Shown here piece after piece: positions 6,203-14,278 of a DNA stretch of 20,368 nucleotides. Made by a program: the position numbers and the translations under genes. Origin of the DNA: an uncultured Desulfobacteraceae bacterium (GTDB taxonomy: Bacteria > Desulfobacterota > Desulfobacteria > Desulfobacterales > UBA2174); assembly GCA_937982505.1 (NCBI GenBank), contig CALJLV010000067.1, positions 1 to 20,368 of the forward strand, given 5' to 3'. The notes under the pieces were generated by a model. The model saw nothing but the letters and a program-made list of their open reading frames with translations. It did no database searches and had not been told where the DNA came from. Each line of letters begins with the position of its first letter. Within the stretch, counting starts at the first letter, position 1.

Positions 6203-7414
6203 TCAGCCTTGTCCCCCACCCGCGCCCCCATCACCGCCGCCCCCGCCCGCACTGCTTTCCACATCGGCATCCGCCTGCGCCGCAGCGGCCGCATCGACCG
6301 CCGAACTCACGGCGCTGGCGATGGAGGCCGCCGTCATGCTGGACAGCGATGAAACGCTCGGCGAATCCGAACCCGGGCAGCCGTCGGCGCCATCCCGGCC
6401 CAGATCGAAGTTCGGGTCTTCCTTGAGGGACTGCGTGAACAGGTCTTTGGCTTTCTTCCAGTTGCCGGCGTCCTGGGCCATCAGGGCCTGGCCGTAGTAG
6501 GTGAATGCCTTGAGATTCCTGGTGCGGGGCACGCCGATGGCGGCCTGCTCGGCGTCCGAAATCTCCAGCCCTAAAGCCTGGACCGCCGTCTTGACGGCAA
6601 AAATGGGGATCTGCCAGAAGTCCTGCTCCTGGACCGTAACGGCCGAGGTCTGGTCGTTGACCGTGGTGGCGACCTTCAGGCTGCCGGTCATCAGATTGCC
6701 AGCCACGATGTTCCTGGCCCCCAGCAGGCGCCCGATCCGCTGAGCGCTGCCAGCGTCCACGACGCCGGTCTGGCCCAGGCGCATCTCATCGAGCAGGGCC
6801 TGGAGCCGCACCCGTTCGACCACCTGGAGCGAACCGATCTTGCCCAGGTCGGTGATGATCATGGCGGCCAGGGCCTTTTGAAAGGCGGCCAGGCTGTTGT
6901 CCGGCGTCATGTCCCGAAAATAGAATACGGCGATGGTGTTGTCCGGGGGCAAGGTGCCCCGCAGAGCGGCCTCCTCGGCCAGGGCCTGCTGGGCCCGGCG
7001 CTGGCTTTCGGCAATTTGCAGCAAGGTGAACTGCCGCCGAATTTCCTCCTCGACCAGCGGCTTTTCGGCGTTGCGGTAGCCTTGCCAGACTTCCACGGCC
7101 TTGCCGTATTCGCCCTGGTTCACATAGGCCAGGCCCAGGTAGAGCACGGCGTGGGGCTGGCCCGGTTCCTGTTTCAAAACGGTTTCAAAAGCGTTGACGG
7201 CGTCTTCGATGCGGCCGGTTTTCAGGTAGGCGAAACCCAGCCGACTGCGGGCACCGGTCGAGGCGGGATTTTCGGCCAGATAGGACTCGTAGAGGGTGAT
7301 GGCATCCGGGTACTGGCCGACGGACAACCGCATGTCGGCCTGCATCAAGCCGCCGCACCCGGTCAGCACGAAAACGACGCCGCAGACCGCCAGACTGAGC
7401 CGCTTGGTCCTCAT
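6203..7414 (-). CDS. Lipoprotein with TPR repeats and a CsgG-like domain
   Basis: The 403-aa product starts with a lipoprotein signal (hydrophobic 6-18, lipobox L-T-G-C20), so it is probably anchored in the envelope. Residues about 25-115 hold TPR-type repeats (AITLYESYLAENP, then RSRLGFAYLKTGRIEDAVNAF, then VLYLGLAYVNQGEYGKAVEVW). Residues about 158-245 (IAVFYFRDMT, ALAAMIITDLGKI, LQVVERVRLQALLDE) resemble the CsgG/FlgO-like domain of outer-membrane secretion or assembly proteins. Another TPR-like helix pair follows near 300-335. The C-terminus (about 345-403) is a low-complexity tail rich in Ser, Ala and Asp and ends in a Gly-rich run, unusual for the family. The ATG is chosen because GAGGAGG lies just upstream and the lipobox follows; a longer reading to 7657 lacks both. 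Confidence 0.82.
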   Translation of the reverse strand: MRTKRLSLAVCGVVFVLTGCGGLMQADMRLSVGQYPDAITLYESYLAENPASTGARSRLGFAYLKTGRIEDAVNAFETVLKQEPGQPHAVLYLGLAYVNQGEYGKAVEVWQGYRNAEKPLVEEEIRRQFTLLQIAESQRRAQQALAEEAALRGTLPPDNTIAVFYFRDMTPDNSLAAFQKALAAMIITDLGKIGSLQVVERVRLQALLDEMRLGQTGVVDAGSAQRIGRLLGARNIVAGNLMTGSLKVATTVNDQTSAVTVQEQDFWQIPIFAVKTAVQALGLEISDAEQAAIGVPRTRNLKAFTYYGQALMAQDAGNWKKAKDLFTQSLKEDPNFDLGRDGADGCPGSDSPSVSSLSSMTAASIASAVSSAVDAAAAAQADADVESSAGGGGGDGGAGGGQG

Positions 7415-7692
7415 CGAACCCTCCTCGTTGCCGGGAAGTTGATCCTGCACTGTCGATGAAAAAGGACAAGACGCGGCGTGGGCGGCCGACCTCATATCCC
7501 AAGGGCGGTGCCTGCCGTCGAAGCCGGTAGAAAAGACCATAGGCGATTTCGTTGCCGGTTGTCCAATCAACAATTCCGGGCAGGACTGAAGAGCCGTTGA
7601 AGGTCGGATACCGACGCCCAGGGCAGCCCGACGACCCGCCACGCAGGGTCCAGGCATCCGCGTTGGATCGGCGGCGAGGTGTTGTGCTGGTG

Positions 7693-7813
7693 GGGGCGCT
7701 GTTGGGCAAGGCCATCGATTGCTTCACCCTGAGCAACTGGAACCGGCCGGTGCGCTATGTGAAAGACGGTCCGGTTACGGCCGGACAATAACCTGGCCGA
7801 AAATGCGATCCGC
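7693..7813 (+). pseudogene. Frameshifted remnant of an IS66-family transposase (TnpC C-terminal part)
   Basis: In one frame the plus strand reads ALLGKAIDCFTLSNWNRPVR and then YVKDGPVTA. After one extra G near 7783 the next frame continues DNNLAENAIR. Joined, this matches the C-terminal core of IS66 transposases, where LGKAxxYxLNxW..LxRYxxDG is followed by DNNxAENAIRP. Only about 40 codons survive. No terminal inverted repeats or accessory IS66 genes are visible. It lies in the 420-base stretch between two minus-strand genes and overlaps neither. The remainder of that stretch (7415-7692) shows no gene I can support. Confidence 0.65.
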
Positions 7814-7834
7814 CAGAAATCCTTCCCCCCGGGG

Positions 7835-8932
7835 TCATCTTTCAGGAATGATCCTGCAGCCGATTTCATAGCCCCCTTCAAGGGTCTCCCAGTTGCGAAA
7901 GCGCCGGTAGGCATCCTCCTTGAGCGGATAGTCCCAGGAGCCGCTGCGGTGGACGATGCGCCCGCCGAAGCCGGACTTGAACCGGTAGAGGCCGTAAAAG
8001 GCGTGGCCCGGGGTTTTGCCCGGCGAGACGGCCCCCATGTCGTAGGTGCGGCACTGGCGCAAGCGGGCCTGGCGGATCGCCTCCCATTGGAGCGCATGGG
8101 AGCCCATGTGATCGCGCTTGAGCGCCGATGAGCCCCCGTGGAGGAAAAAGGCCTCCTTGCCGCTGATGGCGATGATGGCGCCGGCCAGCACGTCTTCACC
8201 GTGGGTGGCCAGCAGGAAAACAAGCTCCGGCGAATCGGAAGCCGGCGCGTGCGAAGCGAATAGGGCCTTGAAATACCGGTAGTCGCTGGCGAAAAAGCCG
8301 TTGCGCCGGGCCGTCTGGCAATAGAGCTTGTAGAACATGGGCAACTGGTCCGGCGTCACCGACGCCGCGCGGACCCCTTTTCGCTCGGCCAGGCGGATGT
8401 TGTAGCGCGTCTTGGGTTTCATGCGGGCGAGAAGGGCGTCTTCGCTCTCGCCGATGTCCACCACGCAGGTGTCGGCTACCGTCATGTCCAGGGGGGCTTT
8501 TTTCAGGTTCCAGTGGCGCGTGCTGAAGTTCATGCGCAATTCGCGGATGCGGGCTTCGGGAACGACGGGATGCGGATGGCCCTCCAGTTCGGCGGCGTAG
8601 GGCGACTCCCAGGGCAGATCGTAGCGGATGAAGGCCACCGTTTTGCCCAGTTGAGCGCGGATGGATTCGGACAGCGCCTCCAGGTAGGGACCGTAGTCTT
8701 CGGGCACCGGGGAGAATTCCGGCCCTTGAGGCGCATAGGCGATGGCCATGTCCGCGTTTATCGGCTTGACCAGGATCAACAGGTCGCCCTGGGCATCGGC
8801 GCAGGGGTCGAGGTCATAGGCGTGCGGCTGCCAGCCGAGCCGGGCCTTGACCTGTGCCCAGTAGGCGGTTTGAAAAAGGATGTCGGTGGGCAGGAGGCCG
8901 CCGACGCTTTTGGGATGGATCAGCACGGTCAT
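7835..8932 (-). CDS. FemAB-like aminoacyltransferase (peptidoglycan bridge family)
   Basis: FemAB/FemX enzymes add amino acids to peptidoglycan precursors using aminoacyl-tRNA, through two GNAT-like folds. In this 365-aa protein the N-terminal half has SYWAQVK-like QTAYWAQVKARLGW (21-34), and the centre has the family signature KPKTRYNIRLAERKGV (about 172-187). The C-terminal part has HALQWEAIRQAR and then YGLYRFKSGFGG (313-324), which matches the conserved GLYRFKxGFGG end. No signal peptide or membrane segment is seen, so it should be cytoplasmic. The start at 8932 has GGAG directly upstream. A longer reading to 9100 would run through the terminator and the tRNA gene and is rejected. In Gram-negative bacteria, which mostly lack interpeptide bridges, the substrate of such proteins is uncertain. 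Confidence 0.82.
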   Translation of the reverse strand: MTVLIHPKSVGGLLPTDILFQTAYWAQVKARLGWQPHAYDLDPCADAQGDLLILVKPINADMAIAYAPQGPEFSPVPEDYGPYLEALSESIRAQLGKTVAFIRYDLPWESPYAAELEGHPHPVVPEARIRELRMNFSTRHWNLKKAPLDMTVADTCVVDIGESEDALLARMKPKTRYNIRLAERKGVRAASVTPDQLPMFYKLYCQTARRNGFFASDYRYFKALFASHAPASDSPELVFLLATHGEDVLAGAIIAISGKEAFFLHGGSSALKRDHMGSHALQWEAIRQARLRQCRTYDMGAVSPGKTPGHAFYGLYRFKSGFGGRIVHRSGSWDYPLKEDAYRRFRNWETLEGGYEIGCRIIPER

Positions 8933-9010
8933 TCTCCGAAAACCTGTCGTGTTCTGTGCCGGGGCCGGGTCTGGAAACAGACCAAAACGGGCCTGGTCAC
9001 CTTGCCCAAT

Positions 9011-9044
9011 AAAAAAGGGGCGCTTTTGCAAGCGTCCCTTTTTT
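9011..9044 (-). terminator. Rho-independent terminator of the tRNA-Pro unit (bidirectional)
   Basis: A 15-bp stem (9011-9025 with 9030-9044), broken only by one G-U pair, closes a TTGC loop. Its outer arms are A6 and T6, so it can stop transcription from either side. It lies 11 bases beyond the tRNA 3' end and about 80 bases before the FemAB-like start, insulating the two minus-strand units. Confidence 0.9.
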
Positions 9045-9055
9045 ACGGCAATTTG

Positions 9056-9133
<78 letters not shown>

Positions 9134-9144
9134 CACAGGGGCCC

Positions 9145-9173
9145 TTCCTACGAAATTCACCGGCGCATGTCAA
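9145..9173 (-). promoter_or_regulatory. Promoter of the tRNA-Pro gene
   Basis: On the minus strand a perfect TTGACA (plus bases 9168-9173) is followed after 17 bp by TAGGAA (9145-9150). Transcription would begin near 9138, just ahead of the tRNA 5' end at 9132. The -10 box is weak, as is common for strong -35 tRNA promoters. Confidence 0.6.
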
Positions 9174-9258
9174 CCGAATTGTCTCAGGCGGCGCTTTTTC
9201 GCCGGCCCGGAAGCCTAAAAAGAAACGACTGGGCCCCCGGCTGTGCGGCCTCGCGCCA

Positions 9259-9288
9259 GCGGCGCCTGGGGGGTTCGCGAACCGCCGC
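9259..9288. other. Palindrome with flanking complementary arms in the gap between tRNA-Pro and ldcA
   Basis: A perfect 12-bp palindrome GGTTCGCGAACC (9272-9283) is flanked by GCGGC (9259-9263) and GCCGC (9284-9288), which can pair around an eight-base bulge. It lies in a GC-rich gap (9133-9391) with no supported gene. It could be a protein binding site or a structured leader; nothing else identifies it. Confidence 0.35.
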
Positions 9289-9355
9289 GAAGCCCGGCAG
9301 ACCGGGACGTCCAGGGTGATTGTGTCCGCCTTGCCGTCTTCGGCGACGATTTGTT

Positions 9356-9383
9356 TTGACAGGCGCGCCGGTCCTGGTATGGT
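9356..9383 (+). promoter_or_regulatory. Promoter for the LD-carboxypeptidase gene
   Basis: A perfect TTGACA (9356-9361) and TATGGT (9378-9383) are 16 bp apart. The expected start of transcription (about 9389-9391) is one to three bases before the ATG at 9392, so the transcript may be leaderless or nearly so. Confidence 0.55.
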
Positions 9384-9391
9384 GGCCGATC

Positions 9392-10306
9392 ATGAAATGC
9401 CATTCACGCCTGACGCTTCCGCCGCCCCCCGCGCCCGGCGCCCGGGTGGCGGTGGTGGCTCCGGCCGGGGCCTGCAATCCCGCCGACCTGGCGGCCGGGC
9501 TCGAAATTTTCCGCGCCGCCGGACTCGATCCGCATCTGGATCCTTCCGTTTACGGGCGCCAGGGGTATCTGGCCGGCGCGGATACGGATCGGGCCGCCGC
9601 GCTGATGAAGGCCTTCCTGGATCCCGCGGTGGCTGCCATCGCCTGCGCCCGGGGCGGCTACGGGAGCATGCGGCTGCTGGATCGCCTCGATTTCCTTGAG
9701 ATTGCCCGCCACCCCAAACGCCTGCTGGGCTTTTCCGACCTGTCAGCCCTGCTCTGGGCTTTGAACCGCCGGGCCGGGCTGGCCGGATTTCACGGCCCGA
9801 CAGTGGCCAGCCTCGCCGAGGCGGACCGTGACACCGTGGTGGGCCTGGATCTGTTCATGGCCGACGATCCGCACCTGACCCTCTCCCTGGCGCGGGGCCG
9901 CGTCCTGGCCGCGGGGTGGGCCGTAGGCACCCTCTGCGGGGGCAACCTGACCACGCTCTGCCATCTCATGGGGACGCCCTTCGCCCCTTGCTTCCACGGG
10001 GCCATTGTGGTCCTGGAGGACCGGGCCGAGGCGCCCTACCGCGTCGATCGCCTGCTGACCCAGCTCCGTCTGGGGGGCGCCCTGGACGGCGCCCGGGCCG
10101 TGGTGCTGGGTGATTTTACCGAGTGCGGCGGCACCGCGGAGCTGCACCCGGTGTTCGAAGATCGGCTGGGGGATCTGGGGATCCCGGTGATGACCGGGCT
10201 GCCCGTGGGGCATGGGCCCTGCAACCTGACGCTCCCCTTGGGGCTCAACGCCTGCCTGGATACCTCCCGCCAGACGCTGGCGGTGGGCCGCATCGGGCGG
10301 CCTTAG
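9392..10306 (+). CDS. ldcA: LD-carboxypeptidase (muramoyltetrapeptide carboxypeptidase), peptidase family S66
   Basis: S66 enzymes remove the terminal D-alanine from muramoyl tetrapeptides during cytoplasmic peptidoglycan recycling. The 304-aa protein has ARVAVVAPAG (17-26) at the start of the fold and CARGGYGSMRLL (85-96). The nucleophile motif is GFSD with S115. LEDRAEAPYRVDR (208-220) holds the likely catalytic Glu209, and PVGHGPCNLTLPLG (271-284) holds catalytic His274. All three triad residues are present and the length is typical. No signal peptide is visible, which fits a cytoplasmic enzyme. Only a weak GGTGG lies ahead of the ATG; an in-frame extension to 9320 would overlap the promoter. 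A serine hydrolase and the rod-shape genes follow on the same strand. Confidence 0.92.
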   Translation: MKCHSRLTLPPPPAPGARVAVVAPAGACNPADLAAGLEIFRAAGLDPHLDPSVYGRQGYLAGADTDRAAALMKAFLDPAVAAIACARGGYGSMRLLDRLDFLEIARHPKRLLGFSDLSALLWALNRRAGLAGFHGPTVASLAEADRDTVVGLDLFMADDPHLTLSLARGRVLAAGWAVGTLCGGNLTTLCHLMGTPFAPCFHGAIVVLEDRAEAPYRVDRLLTQLRLGGALDGARAVVLGDFTECGGTAELHPVFEDRLGDLGIPVMTGLPVGHGPCNLTLPLGLNACLDTSRQTLAVGRIGRP

Positions 10307-10384
10307 CGCGCAATGGGCAGGGCCGTTTCCAGCGGTCTCGGAATGTATTCCGCCTGGCGGGGTCCGGGCGGGTAGGGGCCGGCC

Positions 10385-11482
10385 TTGCAGAGACGACCAG
10401 AGGCCCGATTCGACCAGGTTGATGCGCTCATGACCGCTGCGGTGGCCGAGGGGGTGTTCCCCGGGGCCGTCCTGCTGGCGGCCCGGGGGTCCTTTGTGGA
10501 TTTCCATCGGGCCTACGGGGTGGCTGACCTGGCCACGGGGCGACCCGTGACCGTTGACACCGTTTACGATCTGGCCTCGCTGACCAAACCGCTGGCCACC
10601 AGCCTGGTCATCCTCAGGCTCCTGGCCGAGGGCCGGCTGACCCTGCAAACTCCGCTGAAAGCGCTTCTGCCGGTCTTCGAAAGCCAGCCAGCCGCCGGGG
10701 TGACGGTGCTTCAACTGCTGCGCCACACCTCGGGGCTGCCGGCCTGGCACCCTTACCACGAAACCCTCCGCCACCTTCCCTCCGCCGACCGTGCGGAGAT
10801 TTTTCACCGCCACCTCTCTCGCGTCTCGCCGCAACAGTTGCCGGGGACTGGCACCCTGTACAGCGATCTGAATTTCATGATCCTGGGCTGGATCGCCGAG
10901 ACCCTCGGCGGCCGGCGCCTGGACCGGCTGGTCCAGGAGCGGATCTACGGTCCTCTGGGGGTCGAACCGCTGTTTTTCATCCCCCTGGACGCTCCCCCGC
11001 CGGCGGCCGACTACGCCGCTACCGAAGTCTGCCCCTGGCGGGGGCCGATTTGCGGGCAGGTCCATGACGACAACTGCCACGTGCTGGGCGGGGTTTGCGG
11101 CCATGCCGGTCTGTTCGGCAGCGCGGCCGGGGTACATCGCCTCCTGACCCATCTTCTGGACGCCTATGAGGGGCACCTGCAAGAGGCGGTTCTGCCTTCC
11201 CGCTGGGTGCGCCTATTTATAAAGGTGCCGCCTGACGGGGGCCGGGCCCTGGGATTCGACGTGCCGTCCGCCGACCCGCCCGCCTGCGGCCGCCGTTTTT
11301 CCGCCCACAGCGTCGGGCACCTGGGCTTTACCGGCGTCAGCTTCTGGCTCGATCTGCGAACGTCCCGCATGGTGGTGCTCCTGTCCAATCGGGTCCATCC
11401 GAGCCGCACCAATGAGGCCATCAAGGTTTTTCGCCCCCGGATTCACGATGCCCTAGGCCAGGCCATGGAGGGGCCGAGGTGA
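10385..11482 (+). CDS. Serine hydrolase of the beta-lactamase (class C-like) family
   Basis: This 365-aa protein has all three penicillin-binding-like motifs: S65-L-T-K68 (SxxK) in YDLASLTKPLATSL, Y159-S-D161-L-N in GTLYSDLNFMILGWIAE, and HLGFTG (312-317) in place of KTG. GGVCGHAGLFGSA (235-247) is a further family signature. No clear signal peptide is seen, so it may be cytoplasmic. The TTG at 10385 is preferred: an in-frame TAG lies at 10373-10375, GGGG sits six bases before the TTG, and the next ATG (10430) would remove the usual first helix (RFDQVDALMTAAVAEGVFPG). It begins 78 bases after ldcA and may be co-transcribed. A role in muropeptide or D-amino-acid cleavage is plausible from position only. 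Confidence 0.85.
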   Translation: MQRRPEARFDQVDALMTAAVAEGVFPGAVLLAARGSFVDFHRAYGVADLATGRPVTVDTVYDLASLTKPLATSLVILRLLAEGRLTLQTPLKALLPVFESQPAAGVTVLQLLRHTSGLPAWHPYHETLRHLPSADRAEIFHRHLSRVSPQQLPGTGTLYSDLNFMILGWIAETLGGRRLDRLVQERIYGPLGVEPLFFIPLDAPPPAADYAATEVCPWRGPICGQVHDDNCHVLGGVCGHAGLFGSAAGVHRLLTHLLDAYEGHLQEAVLPSRWVRLFIKVPPDGGRALGFDVPSADPPACGRRFSAHSVGHLGFTGVSFWLDLRTSRMVVLLSNRVHPSRTNEAIKVFRPRIHDALGQAMEGPR

Positions 11483-11545
11483 GGGTCGCGGCCGACATTT
11501 CCCTTGTTTTCAAGCCGTCTTTCTGTTAGCCAAGCACCACATCGG

Positions 11546-11563
11546 CCGGCTTTTTCGAGCCGG
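11546..11563. other. Hairpin between the serine hydrolase and mreB
   Basis: CCGGCT and AGCCGG form a perfect 6-bp stem around TTTTCG. It lies in the 145-base gap before mreB. There is no adjoining T-run, so it is at best a weak terminator or part of the mreB leader. Confidence 0.3.
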
Positions 11564-11627
11564 GGTCGAAGGGATTTTTGCCGCTTCCGCAGGACCGGTT
11601 CACTACCGCAAGCAAGGACTCGACGCC

Positions 11628-12665
<1,038 letters not shown>

Positions 12666-12757
12666 AGACCTGCCCCAACGGGTCGCCAAGGGATCGGTAG
12701 GGTGGATCCCGCCGGATGCCCGGCATGGCCGTTCGGTCCACACGGGGTTTGGTCACC

Positions 12758-12803
12758 GGCGGGGATCCCGCCTTAAGGGGTGACGGCCGGGCGCGCCCGG
12801 CCG
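12758..12803. other. Two strong palindromes in the mreB-mreC gap
   Basis: GGCGGG and CCCGCC (12758-12763, 12767-12772) form one hairpin, and 12784-12803 is a perfect 20-bp GC-only palindrome. The ten-mer GGATCCCGCC also occurs twice (12704-12713 and 12763-12772). There is no T-run, so these are not classic terminators. They could lower read-through or stabilise the mreB message end. Function is inferred. Confidence 0.45.
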
Positions 12804-12858
12804 ATTTCTCTGGGGCCCCGCAGCATGCCCCAGCGCGCCAGCCCCCTGTTCAACGCCT

Positions 12859-13692
12859 ATGTTTTCCAGAAAAACCTTGCTGATCGTCGGTCTGATCCTG
12901 CTGCTCGCCGCCAACGTCATCGGCCTGACCCTCAGTGGCCGCAGTCGCGATGCGGATTGGGGCCTGGGACAGGTGGGGCTGGCGCTCGTGGCCCCTTTTC
13001 AGGCCGTGGTCTCCTACAGCCTGCGTTGGGCGGGCGACGTCTGGCGGCATTATTTCGTTTTGGTCAACACCGCCCGGGAAAACGACCACCTGAAAAAGGA
13101 GCTGGCCCGGGCCTGGGCTCACAACGACCGGCTCACCGAAACCGTTCAGGAGAACCGGCGGCTGCGCCGGCTGCTCGATTTCCAGCAGGCGGTGGGGCTC
13201 GATGTCTTGCCGGCGGAGGTGATCGGCAAGGATCCTTCTCCCTGGTTCAGGTCCGTCATCATCGACAAGGGCCGTCTTTCCGGGGTGCGCAAAGGCCAGC
13301 CGGTGGTCACGGCTCAGGGGATCGCCGGGCAGGTGGCCGAGGTGGCTGAACGGTACGCCAAGGTCCTTTTGATCATCGACCAGAACACCGCCGTGGACAC
13401 TCTGGTGCAGCGCAGCCGGGCCCGGGGCCTGGTGACCGGCACCTCCGATGAGCGCTGTATCTTCAAGTACGTGGTGCGCCAGGACGATGTGCAGGTGGGC
13501 GACGTGCTGATCTCCTCCGGCCTGGACGGGGTATTTCCCAAGGGGCTGAAGGTGGGATCGGTATCGGCGGTGGAAAAGGCGGGGGCGGACATCTTCCAGG
13601 AGGTCATGGTGGCGCCGTCGGTGGATTTCGCCACCCTCGAGGAGGTGCTCGTGATCCGCAGTCCGCCCCGCCCCGAGGTCCCCGAAGAATGA
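12859..13692 (+). CDS. mreC: Rod shape-determining protein MreC
   Basis: MreC is a bitopic inner-membrane protein whose periplasmic part links MreB to PBP2 and RodA. In this 277-aa protein one membrane helix (about 6-26) is followed by a coiled coil (about 68-108, ARENDHLKKELARAW and LTETVQENRRLRRLL). The two-barrel domain then starts near EVIGKDPSPWFRSVIIDKG (120-138) and includes VLLIIDQNTAVDTLVQRSRARG. The region VGDVLISSGLDGVFPKGLKVG (213-233) is a family signature. The start fits the topology but has no clear ribosome binding site. The stop overlaps the mreD start (ATGA), implying coupled translation. Confidence 0.95.
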   Translation: MFSRKTLLIVGLILLLAANVIGLTLSGRSRDADWGLGQVGLALVAPFQAVVSYSLRWAGDVWRHYFVLVNTARENDHLKKELARAWAHNDRLTETVQENRRLRRLLDFQQAVGLDVLPAEVIGKDPSPWFRSVIIDKGRLSGVRKGQPVVTAQGIAGQVAEVAERYAKVLLIIDQNTAVDTLVQRSRARGLVTGTSDERCIFKYVVRQDDVQVGDVLISSGLDGVFPKGLKVGSVSAVEKAGADIFQEVMVAPSVDFATLEEVLVIRSPPRPEVPEE

Positions 13693-14222
13693 TGGGCAGC
13701 CTGCTCTTCATCGCGTTCGGCCTCTGCCTCCTGGTGGTCCAGACCGCCGTGATGCCCAGGCTCGGGAACTGGTCCGGGTGCTACGATCTGTTGGTGCCGT
13801 TGGTGGTCTTTCTCGGCTTGCGGCGCCGGTTCTGGGACGGCCTGGCGGTGGTGCTGGCGCTCGGGCTCGTCGTGGATGGATTGTCCTGCGCCGCGCCGGG
13901 CTACTACCTGACGGCCTACCTGTGGATCTGGGCCCTGATGCGCTGGCTGATCCGGTTTTTACGCGTGGCCAACACCTTCTTGCTGCCCCTGGTCATGGCC
14001 GGGGCCGTTCTGATCGAAAATCTGGTGCTCCTGGCGGTTCCGCTGCTGCTGGCCGAACAGACGGCCATCGCCGCCAGCCGGGCTCTCTCCACGGTGGCCG
14101 CTCAGATGGTGTGGGCGCTGCTGACCGGGCCGCTGCTGCTGGCGGTTTTCGGGCAGAGCCAGCTGCGCCTGCGGCGCTATCAGGTCCGCGCCGCGGCGCG
14201 CCGCGCCGTGAAGGATGAATAG
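13689..14222 (+). CDS. mreD: Rod shape-determining protein MreD
   Basis: This 177-aa protein is almost entirely hydrophobic with about five to six membrane helices, ending in a basic tail (LRLRRYQVRAAARRAVKDE). The pattern and the place directly after mreC identify MreD, the small membrane partner of MreC in the elongasome; the sequence itself is weakly conserved, as usual for MreD. Its ATG overlaps the mreC stop by four bases (ATGA). Confidence 0.88.
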   Translation: MMGSLLFIAFGLCLLVVQTAVMPRLGNWSGCYDLLVPLVVFLGLRRRFWDGLAVVLALGLVVDGLSCAAPGYYLTAYLWIWALMRWLIRFLRVANTFLLPLVMAGAVLIENLVLLAVPLLLAEQTAIAASRALSTVAAQMVWALLTGPLLLAVFGQSQLRLRRYQVRAAARRAVKDE

Positions 14223-14278
14223 CCGGGGCCGCTGCCGGTCCTCGAACCCGCAACCCTCAACCCGATCATGCCGCTGCC

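Noticed and set aside
7415..7657. N-terminal extension of the CsgG-like lipoprotein gene
   Set aside because: It would place the lipoprotein signal in the middle of the protein; ATG 7414 has a strong GAGGAGG site followed by a lipobox.
7769..7786. GTCCGG/CCGGAC hairpin as terminator of the FemAB-like gene
   Set aside because: It has no T-run on the minus strand and falls within the IS66 transposase remnant.
9184..9477. Minus-strand open frame overlapping the ldcA start
   Set aside because: Arg/Gly/Pro-rich composition typical of a chance frame in GC-rich DNA, with no motif; it overlaps a well-supported gene.
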